64,000 bases of DNA from Rallus limicola (taxonomy: Eukaryota; Chordata; Aves; Gruiformes; Rallidae). Positions within the stretch are counted from its first letter, which is position 1. The number at the start of each line of letters is the position of its first letter. Below the pieces are notes generated by a model, which worked only from the letters and a program-made list of their open reading frames with translations, did no database searches and was not told the DNA's origin. Of this stretch, positions 35,901-46,105 are shown piece after piece. The DNA lies in assembly GCA_022605955.1 (NCBI GenBank), contig JAKCOZ010000001.1:75212520-75276519 (forward strand). The letters are read 5' to 3'. The translations under genes were made by a program, and so were the position numbers.

Positions 35901-37977
35901 TTGCTGAATTAAAACATATTCCAAAGTTTATTTTTCTCTTACAAGATGGATTAATCTGAGGAAAAGCACTTCTCCAGGTTAAAGTTTTCAACAGCTAGCA
36001 AAAACACAGAGGTTTTTTTCCTTATTTAAACTTTAATTGATGGGTTTAAAATATTACGGGGGTCTTCTCTGTCATCACTGATCAAGAGACTTACCTGAGT
36101 GCCCTAGCAAATTTAAGGAAATTCTTCATTTTATAGAAAATGCACATTATCTCTCTAAAAGCTGTTCAAAAATGGGAAAAGATGCAAGCAATAGCCTGTT
36201 CAGGTTTATTTAATGAACTTTAAACATGTGAGCATTTACCTTAACCTGCTGGGAAGCTGGGTGAATGGAGAAAGTGGGACACAAATTCAGTTGGCCTAGG
36301 AACCTTCAGCACTTTTCCCCGGATTTTTTTTGTAGAAAACCTGGAGCTCTACTTCTGGTCCAATGACATCAGATGATGTCATCCACCCTCTTACCACAAG
36401 GATACCTTCCATCTATCTCGGATCTACTTCTTATACACAATTACAATTCTATTTTACCTGGAGAAATGTAGTCAATTGTTTGTCATGGAGCAATTTCATT
36501 ATCAGTCCTTACCCAGATGCCTGATCACTCATTCAAGGTTTTTTTTGCTCATTCACACTGATTAGAAAGGTCAGATTCTGCAAACAATTTCAGTATGTGC
36601 AAGTCATAAGACCTGAGATACCTGATAAAAATTACAGCTTCAGTGATAATTTCTTTCAGACAACTCAAGTTTCCAAATTAAACATGAAAGGAGACAAGTG
36701 CCCTGAGAAAGACCTATGCTTTCTTTCTCCTTTTCAATGGAATACTAATAAATAGCACAGTCTAGGACCCTGTGGAATAACTGAATTATTTTAATATTAA
36801 TTTAATTTAGAAATGAAGACTTACTCTGCCCACAGGGCTCACTGGATAAGCAGCATAATCTGATGTAAGATTATAGTTAGTTGCTTCACATATCATGCTT
36901 ACTGGTCGCTCCTTCTTTTCTTCAGATGTCATTGCTGCAGCAGTCCTGAAAATAGAATATGTAATAGCACTAGAACATGCTGTGTGCGCAGACTGCTACT
37001 AAAAAGCACCCCTAGATGTAGCCTAATGCAGCCCATGCCCTACTTTTCCAATTTTTAAAGCAATTCACACTTCATTGTAAAGTTACCGGCACCTTGTTTT
37101 AAACTTCAGTCAATTACAGAGTAATTTTAAGATGCTTTAAAGTAGGATTTCTCTAATAGCTTAAGGTATTGCTGGGAAGGAAAAAACCAGGTATGAGCAT
37201 GAGACGGAAATGGGAAGAAACGCTCTCCAAAGATCCCACGTGGCTTTGTCCCACTTCAGTGAGAACACAGAATGACAGAGTATCTTTGGTTGAACATGCA
37301 ACGTTTGTGAAGTCTGGAATACTGCAGTTCGGATGGTTTTCACTCCAGCCACCATGTAACATGTTGCAGCAATGGCAGCAAGTAGGACAACCAAATACCT
37401 GGTCAGATATAAAATCTTGAGGTCTGGTATGACTTGCACGCATACCTTCTCATACTGTTGTGTGTTCTGCTAAACTAAGTCAAAGATAGCAAATCCAAGA
37501 TACTATCCAATGATTCACAAAGTGTCTCAACTTGCCCAGGAACATGACAGATTAAAGGTGTGTGATTGTTCCTATGTGATTTAAAAAATTACGCCTTTTG
37601 GGAAGTTTATTAAATTATTATATAATATATTGGTCATTTGTTAACACTACAGAGTAAGTGACAAGAGGAAATTCAGATCATGCATAAATATTAATGCATT
37701 TCTATCACCATTAATTTGGGCTATCATTTTTATCTTAAAAATGATTTAATTTTAAACAAGTAAAATTGCATACATGCTAAAGTGGCTTGGGAAAAAAAGA
37801 TATTAAATGTTGCAATTAGCAAACACTGAACCTTACTTCAATGCAAACAATTTTTAAAAACTTATTTAATAGACTGAAACAGAAGCCACTTACTGCTCAT
37901 TCACAACAAAAATGCAGTTGTCTTGTGATGGCTGTCCTGTTACTGGATGTTTGCAGGTTACTTTTCGTTCATTATGA
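5938..37977 (-). CDS. PLEKHA5: PLEKHA5 (PH domain-containing family A member 5, PEPP2), internal part, 11 exons
   Basis: Eleven exons join in one frame: 37894-37977, 36825-36945, 31010-31114, 28441-28513, 24629-24729, 23620-23735, 16662-17129, 11052-11520, 9436-9519, 6690-6809 and 5938-5991, all read on the minus strand. Every intron is GT..AG and every split codon closes correctly, giving 598 codons. The product has the tail of a WW domain, a PH domain (RGWLYKQ ... KKRWFVLSD ... ELWMKAM), then a low-complexity middle with the PEPP-family stretch RRSMRDDTMWQLYEWQQRQF, which matches PLEKHA5 as I know it better than PLEKHA6 or PLEKHA7. Family knowledge: PLEKHA5 is a cytoplasmic adaptor; its PH domain binds phosphoinositides and its WW domains bind PDZD11 at junctions and microtubule-linked sites. 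Missing from the window: the start codon, the first WW domain, the main C-terminal coiled coil and the stop. Identification rests on recognition of the protein, not on an alignment. Confidence 0.93.
5992..6689 (-). other. PLEKHA5 intron (698 bp)
   Basis: A short AT-rich intron between the two cassette exons. No repeat or conserved motif stands out. The 5' end on the minus strand is the weak donor GTCAGC. Confidence 0.8.
6690..6809 (-). CDS. PLEKHA5: PLEKHA5 exon encoding a Leu-rich helix, probable cassette
   Basis: A 120-bp exon of 40 codons, starting PEELTLLLIKLRRQQAEL and ending LMQLKLEANSPK. The regular Leu/Ile spacing and alternating charges suggest an amphipathic helix or short coiled coil. 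The same kind of segment occurs in long isoforms of PLEKHA5 and in its paralogues PLEKHA6/7 (from memory). The acceptor is CTCCTTCAG; the donor GTCAGC is weak. It is symmetric in phase 0, so it is probably alternatively spliced. Confidence 0.86.
7752..7805. repeat. A/C-rich low-complexity tract
   Basis: Runs of A broken by CCC or CCACCACCCC. It is one of several such tracts in these introns (others near 26700-26765, 46490-46550 and, as the G/T complement, 17319-17432 and 35520-35605). Confidence 0.7.
8510..8790. other. Unexplained GC-elevated intronic block
   Basis: Noticeably richer in G+C than its surroundings, with overlapping short open frames on both strands (8398-8779 plus, 8465-8722 minus) that resemble no protein I know. 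It could be a decayed transposon or retrocopy. Confidence 0.35.
9436..9519 (-). CDS. PLEKHA5: PLEKHA5 small exon, phase 0
   Basis: An 84-bp exon of 28 whole codons, HVFVPDRRSMPAGLSL then QPVTPQSLQGKT. The acceptor is TTGTACAG and the donor GTGAGT. The short basic/proline-rich segment continues the disordered middle of the protein. Both ends are in phase 0, so inclusion or skipping would keep the frame. Confidence 0.9.
9520..11051 (-). other. PLEKHA5 intron
   Basis: Ordinary AT-rich intron; I see no repeat, RNA gene or extra exon in it. Confidence 0.75.
11052..11520 (-). CDS. PLEKHA5: PLEKHA5 large central exon B with PEPP signature
   Basis: A 469-bp exon (1 base + 156 codons). It starts IISYQTLPRNMPSHRPQ and contains RYPEGYRTLPRNSK, the signature RRSMRDDTMWQLYEWQQRQF, the Ser/Thr-Pro-rich part ISDQTMHSIPTSPSHGS, YSPQRTYRSEVSSP, and RGDVTIDRRHRTHHTK at the end. 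It is the best-conserved part of the family outside the PH domain and is locally CpG-richer than the surrounding introns. The acceptor is GTTCCAG and the donor GTAAAA. It ends in phase 0. The Met within MPSHRP is internal, not a start. Confidence 0.94.
13797..14385 (+). mobile_element. Solo LTR of an avian endogenous retrovirus (ERVL/ERVK-like)
   Basis: A block of about 590 bp starting TGTGTGCTGGTTTTGGCTG and ending near AAAGCACA. It matches a very common avian LTR as I remember it: GATAACACAGGGATGTTTT, TACTGCTGAGCAGTGCTT, a TTATAAA box at 14065 followed by AGCTGGGGG, GATGGCGTTTGTCTTCCCAA, GGAGATGGCTGAACACCTGC, and CTTTATCTCAACCCACGAG. No internal retroviral genes or second LTR follow, so it is a solo LTR. 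No clear target-site duplication is visible; the exact ends are uncertain by a few bases. It lies antisense to PLEKHA5. Confidence 0.85.
15758..15809. repeat. Perfect 26-bp tandem duplication
   Basis: Two exact head-to-tail copies (15758-15783 and 15784-15809) of a unit beginning TTTTACAAAACATT and ending AAAGCCCCCA, followed by a partial third copy (AAACATTT). The lack of differences points to a recent event. Confidence 0.95.
16662..17129 (-). CDS. PLEKHA5: PLEKHA5 large central exon A
   Basis: A 468-bp exon (1 base + 155 codons + 2 bases). Recognisable parts are VEKFTAENTSPREANNI at the start, NHRVLIKPEAQNN, the charged run EEKKALEAEKYGFQK, LTKINSVKLNPLGSEY in the middle, and RVMQRTNSMLQLEQWIKIQ near the end. 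The last is a conserved Ser-containing motif typical of the PEPP group and a likely phosphorylation and 14-3-3-type site (inference). There is no globular domain. The acceptor is TTTCCAG and the donor GTAAGG. The residues after SEY seem to differ from the mammalian protein as I remember it, as expected for a fast-evolving disordered region. Confidence 0.93.
17319..17432. repeat. G/T-rich low-complexity tract
   Basis: Over 100 bases of almost only G and T on the plus strand (A/C on the sense strand of the gene), made of TTGGTTTTGG-like pieces and T runs. It lies about 190 bases upstream of exon 16662-17129, so on the transcript it is an A/C-rich stretch just before the acceptor region. Confidence 0.8.
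17599..17619 (+). repeat. G-rich stretch with G-quadruplex potential
   Basis: Runs of 7, 5 and 6 G separated by T and TA. The first run can supply two GGG tracts, so four are available. On the PLEKHA5 transcript it would be C-rich, so any quadruplex would form on the DNA non-transcript strand. Confidence 0.65.
19690..19895 (-). mobile_element. Probable ancient MIR/CORE-SINE fragment
   Basis: On the plus strand it reads like the reverse complement of MIR: AAGGTGCTTTACAG, GTTTTACAGATGGAAAAAT, GTGCAGAGGGAGAA, CTAAGGACATTCATCAGATG, GTGGCAAAGTCAAGAC. The matching order of a MIR element (GCGCTTTACA, TTTTACAGATGAGGAAA, GGCACAGAGAG, CCAAGGTCACACAG, AGTGGCAGAG) is kept throughout. Divergence is high; another amniote SINE or L2/CR1-like tail with the same core is possible. 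Confidence 0.5.
23620..23735 (-). CDS. PLEKHA5: PLEKHA5 exon: PH domain C-terminal strands and helix
   Basis: A 116-bp exon of 38 codons plus two bases of an Arg codon. It starts AAHPNMRTYYFCTDTGKEM and continues ELWMKAMTDAALVQTEPVK. The helix contains the invariant PH-domain Trp (ELWMKAM). The acceptor is AATCAG and the donor GTAATG. It completes the PH domain begun at 31010-31114. Confidence 0.94.
23736..24628 (-). other. PLEKHA5 intron (893 bp)
   Basis: An AT-rich intron splitting the PH domain. Nothing recognised in it. Confidence 0.85.
24629..24729 (-). CDS. PLEKHA5: PLEKHA5 exon: PH domain middle
   Basis: A 101-bp exon. Two bases close the Asp codon, then 33 codons run from EKEEGILGSILLPSFQ through SPEDHINRKYAFK. 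These are the central strands of the PH domain (GSILLPSF is the typical strand after the DEKE loop). The acceptor is ATTCACAG and the donor GTAAGG. It ends in phase 0. Confidence 0.93.
24730..28440 (-). other. PLEKHA5 intron inside the PH domain
   Basis: AT-rich with an A/C-rich tract at 26700-26765. The parts around 25540-25650 and 26900-27100 are dense in TAATTA/ATTA-type sites and look like possible conserved non-coding sequence, which cannot be tested here. Confidence 0.75.
28441..28513 (-). CDS. PLEKHA5: PLEKHA5 exon: PH domain strands 2-3
   Basis: A 73-bp exon encoding DSTGMKLWKKRWFVLSD then LCLFYYR, with one extra base of the next Asp codon. KLWKKRWFVL is the canonical PH-domain second strand, carrying the basic K-x-x-x-R pattern for phosphoinositide binding. 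It is too short to stand out as an open frame; it was located by reading back from the following exon. The acceptor is TAATACAG and the donor GTAAGT. Confidence 0.93.
28514..31009 (-). other. PLEKHA5 intron with CR1 3' end
   Basis: Contains the CR1 fragment at 30749-30950 and a C-rich tract at 30968-30984 near the start of exon 31010-31114's donor side. The rest is unremarkable. Confidence 0.8.
30749..30950 (+). mobile_element. CR1 LINE, 3' end fragment
   Basis: About 200 bp typical of avian CR1 3' ends: GAAGAACTTTTACACAGTG, GGAACAGGCTGCCCAGGGAG, GTGGAGTCTCCTTCTCTGGAG, TTGGACCCAATGATCTCTTG, and the terminal ATTCTGTGAT. It is strongly 5' truncated, as usual for CR1, and antisense to PLEKHA5. 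Confidence 0.96.
31010..31114 (-). CDS. PLEKHA5: PLEKHA5 exon: basic linker and start of PH domain
   Basis: A 105-bp exon of 35 codons, phase 0 at both ends. It begins TSRSSKKVHNFGKRSNS and finishes with VVRRGWLYKQ. The last part is the first beta strand of the PH domain; the Lys before the exon end and the KKR in the next exon are where PH domains of this group contact phosphoinositide head groups. The preceding stretch is rich in Lys/Arg/Ser. The acceptor is AATGTAG and the donor GTACTC. The exon is symmetric, but skipping it would remove strand 1 of the PH fold. Confidence 0.91.
31115..36824 (-). other. PLEKHA5 intron (5.7 kb)
   Basis: No transposon or gene recognised. There is a G/T-rich tract at 35520-35605 and a small inverted repeat at 36364-36381 (7-bp arms TGACATC/GATGTCA). 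Confidence 0.75.
36825..36945 (-). CDS. PLEKHA5: PLEKHA5 exon: linker between WW and PH domains
   Basis: A 121-bp exon. One base closes the Gln codon, then 40 codons follow beginning TAAAMTSEEKKERPVSM and ending YPVSPVGR. It is a hydrophilic linker with the conserved MTSEEKKERP motif of PLEKHA5. The acceptor is TTTTCAG and the donor GTAAGT. It ends in phase 0, so the next exon starts with a full codon. No catalytic or binding site is visible; the Ser/Pro-rich end suggests a disordered, possibly phosphorylated segment (inference). Confidence 0.91.
36946..37893 (-). other. PLEKHA5 intron (948 bp)
   Basis: An ordinary intron; open frames on both strands at 37153-37443 are mutual shadows with no family resemblance. 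Confidence 0.8.
37894..37977 (-). CDS. PLEKHA5: PLEKHA5 exon: end of second WW domain
   Basis: An 84-bp exon. It starts with one base completing an Asn codon from the previous exon, then encodes HNERKVTCKHPVTGQP and SQDNCIFVVNE, and ends with two bases of a Gln codon. The HNERKVTCKHP stretch is the third strand and tail of a WW domain, where the His and the final Pro help form the proline-peptide groove. The acceptor is TTTGCAG and the donor GTAAGT, both strong. The upstream half of this WW domain (with its first Trp) was not found in the following 26 kb of the window. Confidence 0.92.
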
Positions 37978-38459
37978 CTGCAAAAGAAAAGTAAGAAAAA
38001 TTATTAGCCAATAATTTTTTTTCAACTCAAGTATATAAATCCAGTATATCAGACAAATTGGAATGACTGCAAGTATTTCATTATGGCATACAACAATGTG
38101 CCTGTATATACACACAGAGACATATACAAGCTAAGAAAAAGGACAAAGATCATTAAAGAATTTTCTTAAATACTCTGGGAACTGTTTTGAATTTAAAAAC
38201 TAGAGTGGTAAGAGCCATAGTAGATCATGTATGATCACTGTTAATTGACTTCCCATAAGTCTTTATATGTTCCTAAATAGGATTTCATGTAGACAGGGAC
38301 AGGTTAAACATAAAACAAACAGCTGTTTCTGCAGAGATAAAACAACAATAAATGCAGCAGGCTTCTAGCATAGAATATGAAGATATTAGTTTAAATATTT
38401 CCAATAATACTGATACATATTCAGTCACTGGAACAAAGTAATGTGTCAGAATCACAGTT

Positions 38460-39010
38460 CTACTTTGCTGGTGACTTTTTAGTTCATTGCACTGTCCCAT
38501 GCAGCATTGTGCTTGGGAGCACCTTCAAGCAGCCAGGAGCCTCACCAGCAGAATACACTCCCTTTGAAGTATATCTCATTCCCTTGAACTGCAGGTGTTG
38601 CTGTATCACAGCACCTCCTACAATTTGGAACAAATTGCCAAAATTCAAGCACTATTGGCAGCTGCCACTCAAGGAGGAAATGTTTTGACTTGAGCTCTCC
38701 AGCCTTAGAGAGGAAGGAAGAGATGAGGAAAAGAGTTGCCTTCACTGCCAACCAGATATGTCAATCAGCTGACAGTCATACCTCATCCCCACCACAGACC
38801 CTGGCTGTCCTACTCCCAGCTGCCAGGAAAGCGGCAGGGTCTCAGCCCCAGTTATGCTGGGAGCACACCAGGAAGTGTGGAGCTGCCAACCGGCCCAGCA
38901 GCACCACACACTGCGAGACACACGGGTTGGCTGAACTGCAGTCAGCCCCTCTGAACTGTGTGAGGGGCCCCGAAATGCAGGAAGAGAGCAGGAAAGGTGC
39001 ACTGACTGAA
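38460..39010. other. Unexplained GC-elevated intronic block
   Basis: An area of raised GC with an open frame of 137 codons (38690-39103, plus). One plus-strand frame at about 38610-38685 reads APPTIWNKLPKF and KEEMF, faintly like the end of LINE reverse transcriptases (x-x-LWNSLP), but too little to call. Possibly an old repeat. Confidence 0.35.
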
Positions 39011-42000
39011 CGTAAACCTGATTTGGTGACTAAAAAGCATACAAGCAGAAATGGGACTAAGAAAAGGCAAGAAGCATATCAGGTAGATGAGTTATTTGGA
39101 TAGAACCCAGATGCTTCAAATCAAACTCAGTTCTTTTGTTTTTAACACTTCAAATAATATTTATAACCCAAACCATATATAATGCAAGAAAACCAGTATC
39201 TGAAATCAACACTGTAAATCACGAAGAAAGCAATTCCACTTTGATAGTATTTACTTTTGCAAAGAGTATGTGTTGATAATCTTTTTCATGTATCTCATCT
39301 ACTACTATGCCCTTCTTATTAATGAGCTCAGCCCTGAGAAATATCTAAAAAATATTCTTAGAGAAAGAACAAACCTGGAAGGAAAAAGAAAAAAGAAAAA
39401 AAAAAAGTGCTTCAGTTGCAAGATAGCAGAATAGGTGCAGAACAAAAGCTTTTGAATAGCACTTTGTCCTTAACACCTACTCCTTTTATTGCCTATTTAT
39501 TTAACCTTCTTAGCTTTCAAAGCTAAGATGAGCACAGCTCATCTGGCAAATGTTATGCTCTCCACTCTTCCTGTTTCTTAAAACAGCCTACACTTAACAA
39601 GACTATCTTAACATTCCCTAGGTTTCTTGACAATTCCTTTGGATCACAACATTTTGCAATTATGGAGCATCACTAATTAAAAGTTACCTCCACAGAAAAG
39701 CCTAATTAAATATTCACTCTACTTTGGTCGATGGATAAATCTGCAGAACCCTAAAGCGCAAGATTAGAAAGATAGCCCAATTCTTTGCACTTTCTTTACT
39801 GGGATTTTAAACCCCTATTAATACCTAAAGGAACAGATGTGTTATGGAGCTTAACTAATGAGCTCGCAAATGCAGGTACTTTATCTTCACACTAAATTCA
39901 GCAGAGTTCTAAGTTTAGCTTCTAAGGAAGCTTCTGTTGCAGAAAGCAACAATGCATTTCAATGCAAAACAAAATATAGTTCTCGCACGCATCAGGATAA
40001 TACTTCTTAACTCCAGTGGTGTCCTGGGACAATGACCTGCTATAAAAGGATCAAAACCAAGCAAAAATCCCCCAAACAATAAATTAAGAAAGAGCCACAA
40101 CACAACCCCCTCCCTAACCACTCCAAAACAGCTCACGCAGGAACGAGTTCCATTTTTAGTTGTCTCAATGCAAGGCAACTGATACCAACTTAACAGCACA
40201 GACTTAACTTCACCTCTTTTCCCCAGATTTTTAAAAACTTCTCCTTCCCGATTCCTGCCTCTGAAAGTCACAAGCTTTGGCATCATTTAGCAGGTAGCTC
40301 AGCTTTGGCACATGGACAAGCCCTCAGAGGAAAAGGATTTATCTTGTTCAGGTTAGAAGTTGACAGCAACCTTGAATGTGACTCATATTATCTGCTGCCC
40401 TATCTACTCTCTTCTTTCCATCCCTTGAGACCCTTAATCTCATCAGAAGACAGGATTATTTTACTTATTTTCACCAATTCTAGTCATGTTAAAAAAACCT
40501 CATTGTGTACTTTTAATCTACTCACTAAACGGACAGTCAACAGTAATCTTTCCGATGGCCAAATGTGATCCAAGTCCTACTAAAAAGAGCCCTCAAATAG
40601 ATAATTCAAATACATTATTGGTCTATCTTGTGTTTTACAGGATTGCTGACCCAAAAATGCTGTGTACCAGTATTCTGTTCTAACACACAACACTGTAAAA
40701 TCAGCATTTTCAAAATTCTATCTGGTTTTGCCATTTCAAAATTGTGACCATCTTTAACAGCATCAGGATTTTTTAGTATAGGGAGTAAGCTCAGAAAATA
40801 GCAGCTGAGGTAGAAAAAAAAAAGATATATAATCCAATTGCACAAGAGGATGCACACAATTAAAAATGAAGGGTTAGACCATCTTTCTTCTGGAGCAGAG
40901 CAGTTCATCAGAAGTGGCAAGAAAGATCAAAGTACAAGGGTGGGGACAGTTGGTTTGGGGTCCCACCATCATGAGATTTGGTTGAGTTCCCTGTCCTCTT
41001 AAAAAAATGGGAGCTAAGCCAGAACTCCCAAAAAGACATATCTGGTTTTCTCCCACAAAAAATTAAAACTAGAGCCACTTCAAAGCATCCCTCATGCCCT
41101 TTCTTTGTAGGCTTTATTTATGTGTTCCTAAATGTGAAGGCCGTCTCATTTGCTCATTTTCAACGTGACCATCAAAGCAAAGGCTGAGTTCTACTTCAGT
41201 GAAAGAATATAAACAAAATCATAAACCAGGACACAACTTTCAACAGGCCTCCATATCTTTAATTTAGAAAGACTGCTCCTTTTCACAAATGAACACTAGA
41301 GAAAAAACACATTCCAGAAGAACATTACACCAAGAATTTGCCTCCTAACATTTATTCTACATCTTATCTAAGGTTCAGTCTGACAATCTAATCTTTATTG
41401 TGCAAATGTACAATCCCTATAAGTCATAAATTTACTCAGAGTATGTAGATGTATTTCATATGAGAAGCAATTTTGTGCATTTTTTGTACATGCCTCATGA
41501 CAAAATACAGATAAGGTAAGACGGCAAAAATTACAAAAGTAATGAAGTCATCCTCTCTCACATCAATGCTGAATCTGCGCTGACATTTAAAGGTAAGATT
41601 AAATCAGAGACAAACATAAGACAAGACTGGGCCAGCCTTATTCTGCTTCTGTGAAGCATCTCATTCCTGAGCTAGAGAATGAGCAAAGTCACATCAGTGG
41701 CTTTTACATCATGTACTTGTTTTCCAGCCTAAGAATGTCTCCATTCTAACTGAAAGAAATGCAGCAACTTACAGTTATCTAACGAAAAGTTGTCTGAATT
41801 TGGAAAAAATTTAAGTGATTGCAGCCCCTACACAGCTGTTAGCAAGGATGTGGTCTGTGGCTGTACCAAGTCACCTATTTTACTAAATCTGTAATGCTGC
41901 ACTGTACAGTAAATAGCAAATGCAAGTACTTTTTTTGTCAGCGCTATCATACCCTACAATTACGAGCCTTTTTTCAATTAAGCTTTTTAAACAACAACTT

Positions 42001-45000
42001 TGGAAACCACACTCCATGGCTCCACTGGAAACATATGAGTATGGTAACTTTACACCCTGCTTTGTTCAGGCTCCCTGATGTTAAGAGAAGGCAAGTTTCA
42101 AAGCGGACATAGTGCTGACAGACCTGTATAAAGTTACATGTGCTGCTGCTAAAAGCAAAGTGCTTACAACCATTTGTGTGCACACATGCTTGGGAAGGTG
42201 CACACAAAATACCAATAGTTTTCTTGGCAGAGGATGTAACATCAACACCATTTTTTGATTTTTTTTGTTAACTACCAGTTCATTTATTTGGGAAAAGCTC
42301 AATTCTGTAAACTTTCCTTTGAAGCTTTCCTTTGTTCAAAGCAACACTGTTACAATGACATGAATTTCGATGTCCTCGCTGCTGCATTGAAAAAGCACCT
42401 GGACATCTCTCTGTAACTGACTTACAGAAAAAAACACCCTACAGTTTTTCCTTTCTTACGGACATTTATTTTTCAAAAGCTTAAGCACTACTGCCCTGAA
42501 ATAGCAAACCTTTCTTTCAATGGACCCATTCTAAAACAAGATTTATATTCTAATGAAAGTATTTGTGCAAAACTAAAGCCTCTTCTCACTTGAGCAGATA
42601 TGATAACATGTTCTCATGCCATACTTTCAATGTAAAACCATAAATTTACATAATAGGTGTAAATATTAAAAACTCTTAAAAAATGGTAGGATGAAATGCC
42701 TTCTAAAACAGAGTATACGGTATTGCAAATTGAGAAACTGCTGTTTCTAATCAAAACATTTTCAGAAAAAGTAAATATAAGTGGTTTCAGTTTTCCAAAA
42801 ACTTTGTGGGAGGGTGTCTTTCACTCTGTAGATAAAATATTCGGGAATTTATAAGATACTGGGACTTGGTTAAGGCCACAAGAGCCCCACACATTTAAGT
42901 AGAAGTGTGGCAATTTGTGAGATGCCATGTTATATAAATTGATGACACGTTTTACTACATGCATTTTTAAGCCCTAGGCACATTTTCTAGTATAGCACCT
43001 TGATAATAGCACTGCAGGTGAAGAAAATCTTCAATTGTCTAAGCATTAGTATGTAGTAAAAATGACTAATACATCATTTGCTGTTTGAGCTAAATTTGAG
43101 AAAATAGTGAGGTGGGTGTTTGAAGGCAGAACTATCTGCAAGCCTCAGATCTGATAGCCGAAATCCAAGCACTCCTTAATGGTTAACTACCTGGAAAGCT
43201 TCCAAGGACTAGAGTAACGTAACAATTCTTCAGTGAAAACCCACAATCTGTTTTCTAAAGAAAAATGAGATTTGGAGTAGCATGGTTCAGCAGGTGGCTC
43301 ATGGACCAGAAGCAGCAGTGGATTCTCCAATCTGGCTGCTACTGCCTCTTCCTGTTGAAGACTGACAGCAGATGTCTGAGCAGCCAATGCTGCCCAAAGA
43401 TCGCTTTCCCGATGCAGGAGGGATGCTGCAGCCTCTCCTGAAGTGGGAGAGAGTATGGAAGAGGTAAAAGCTACACTTGTGGAGAGGGCAATAAAAAGCC
43501 ACAGTAAACATCTGGTCTAGTACAAAGAACAAACTCTGTCACTGAAGCTGGACCACCCAGATTATCAGAACAATAAATTGCTGCATTTCATTATGATTGA
43601 TTAATTAATTGGGAACTGTTAAATGATATTTTCTTACACATACGATGTTAAAGGTTTTCAGAAGCAGAAACAAACCTGTCTTGAATTTACAAGGGACAAA
43701 TGCACAGAACAAACACCTAAGAACAGTCAACAATTCCCTTTCATAAAATCTAGGTATTTACTAAACCGCTACAGTTGCCCCCTTCTATTTATAGATTTTT
43801 TACCTATGATCTGTTTTGCTCAGCATATACCACGTATCAGATTTATTTTCATCCCTGTTTTCATCATATTGCATGGAGTTTTGTGCTGTTTTGTTTTTTC
43901 CTTCACATGCAGACAAAAGAGCCCACAAATGTTCTTCATCTACTGCACAACTATTCCATTTTCAATATTTAGGACTTAAAAGTCTTGTCTCTGCTTCTCC
44001 CTCTCTCCCAGTTAATAACCTAGAGGACCAGAACATGATTAACTGCGCATGTGGTTCCTTTCCCAACTTTCCAGTCTTTTTGTGCAGCAATTTTAATGCT
44101 TTCACTGTCATGCCTTCTTCATCCCTCTTACTTTCCACTCTTCAGTAACAGCATACAAATACCTATTACTGAAATAAGCCCAATTTTGTGGATTCTCATT
44201 CTCACAAGGCTCACATTCCGCTTTGTTTCCATTGTTGGTCTCCTTAGATCTCAGCTGTCAATTATTTTCACTCAAAACTGCTTGCTGGCTTGTTAAAAAG
44301 ATACAGCTTGCTTCATTTTGGATTTTGGTTCTGGGTTGTTTTTTTTTTTTCCCCACTCTTGTATCATATAACTCAGAATCTTTTTTAGTTTAGTCTCGAA
44401 CTACTTACAGCAGCCACAGCTTTAAGAAATAACTGCAGGAGTTACAGCAAAAGTCAATTGTTCTGTCCCTTATCTCATCTGCTATTATTTATGATTACTT
44501 TGGGTGTTTGTTTCTTCGGGTTTTTTTCTTTGGTTTTGTTACCATGATGTGAATCACAGCATCAACTGTCTTAAGAAGCAAATCCCCTTTTTATCTCAGC
44601 CCTGGTTACACAGAAGTGTAACAACATAACACTGTCTTCAGACCGCCACATGACTTCCATGATTTCTTGATCACTTCCCCAGTGCCTTAGGAATTGGCAT
44701 ACTTCCACAATCACAGCTCTAGTAAACAGCCATTTTTTATTAAGTAACAACAGGCTTCTCTTAATAACCCAGCAGAACTTTTAAAAGAGCACCACGCTTA
44801 TCAAGCACTTACATATCAGAATGTATTAGGTCGTATCTAGACACTTCCTTAGTCTGCTGAGAGAGGGAAATGGTCTGGCAAGCCTCAGCAAAGTACATAC
44901 ATTATCATCTGGGAAACAATGTGACAGAAGAAAACAGCTGCTATGGTGCAACCACTTGTGTATCAGTTTTAATTGCAGCACTAATTCAGACACATCCTAT

Positions 45001-46029
45001 TTTTCAGGCTTTGTGTCATGACAGATCCTACTTTGCAAAAATATAAGGGTAGACACTGAAATTTATAGGAATAATTATATTATAAATGAACAGTCATCAC
45101 TAATGCTTTAATCACTGGCATTGTTAAAGCCATTGTAAAGATTTAATTGAATAATCTTGGTGGTCCACTGATAGAGCATATGCAAATACGTGCACCAGTC
45201 CCCAGAGGATAATTAATTGAAGCTTACACCATGTGTGGGCCTGCATTCATCTCAGACAAAAGAGGACAAACTCTATTAAAAATATTCATTGCTTATGACG
45301 TAAAGTTCAAGTACAGAGACACAGAGGGTATACAGTGTGGCACTGAACTGGAACACTGAACGTGTCAGCTGTCATCTCCAAGGTCTGAGGGCGCAGCTCA
45401 ACCTCCCTCAGCCCTCTTGTTTCTTTCAGTCCATTTGCATTCAGCTCCAGGAGCCGATCACTTCAGTAAAATACTAATATTGTTGCCTTAGAAGCATAGC
45501 AGCAAGCTGGTTTAGAAGGCCCAAAAGCCTGAAACATTAGCAACAAATACATCTTGTTTGGGATTTGTTTGAAATCACAAGTGGAGCAGAAATTATCTTG
45601 GGATTTTCTCTGCACACTCACATCCTTTAAAAAACCCCACTACATTGCTTTTCTGAAACATCCACACTTCATGTTTGCACTTATTGTTCATTTGCTCAAA
45701 TTTGAGATTAAAGATCCTGGCAGAGATGTATTTTAATCTAGAGGTGTGGATGCCACCAGGTTTGCGGGAAACCTTAGGAACTGATCTCCCTGCAGAGAGG
45801 TCACATTTCCTCTTTTCTCTGGTTTCAAATTCATCGTTCCCTCCTATTCATTTTGTTAGTTTCAAGTATTTCTATAAATGAGGCAGGCCTCATCACTTCA
45901 GCAAATACTGCTGTTCAGAAAAAAAAAAAAAAAAAGAAGACACAATTTTAATATTATCCACAAAAACACACCAAAGAGTATCACACTTCACTGTGGTGTT
46001 AATTCCTCTCACACCTTCGTCTGAAACAT

Positions 46030-46105
46030 CGGTGCAAGTCCTCACCAGAGAGAGGATGCCAGGCCAGATGGACCCACCGTCTGATCTACTGCAAGGGCTC
46101 TATGG
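46030..46105 (+). mobile_element. Possible old CR1/L3-like retroposon 3' tail
   Basis: The stretch GGCCAGATGGACCCACCGTC followed by TGATCTACTGCAAGGGC resembles the conserved GATGGACC..TTGGTCTGA.CCAGTA tail of ancient amniote CR1-type LINEs and the SINEs that use them. Only this short core is similar, so the call is tentative. Confidence 0.35.

Noticed and set aside
36364..36381. TGACATC/GATGTCA inverted repeat as a CRE-type site
   Set aside because: Arms of only 7 bp in a deep intron; such pairs occur by chance in 64 kb.
38690..39103. Open frame of 137 codons on the plus strand
   Set aside because: Low-complexity composition, no recognisable domain, antisense to PLEKHA5 and without splice or promoter context; open by chance in a GC-rich block.
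39915..40286. Open frame of 123 codons on the minus strand
   Set aside because: It does not fit the PLEKHA5 sequence or splice phase and has no recognisable domain.
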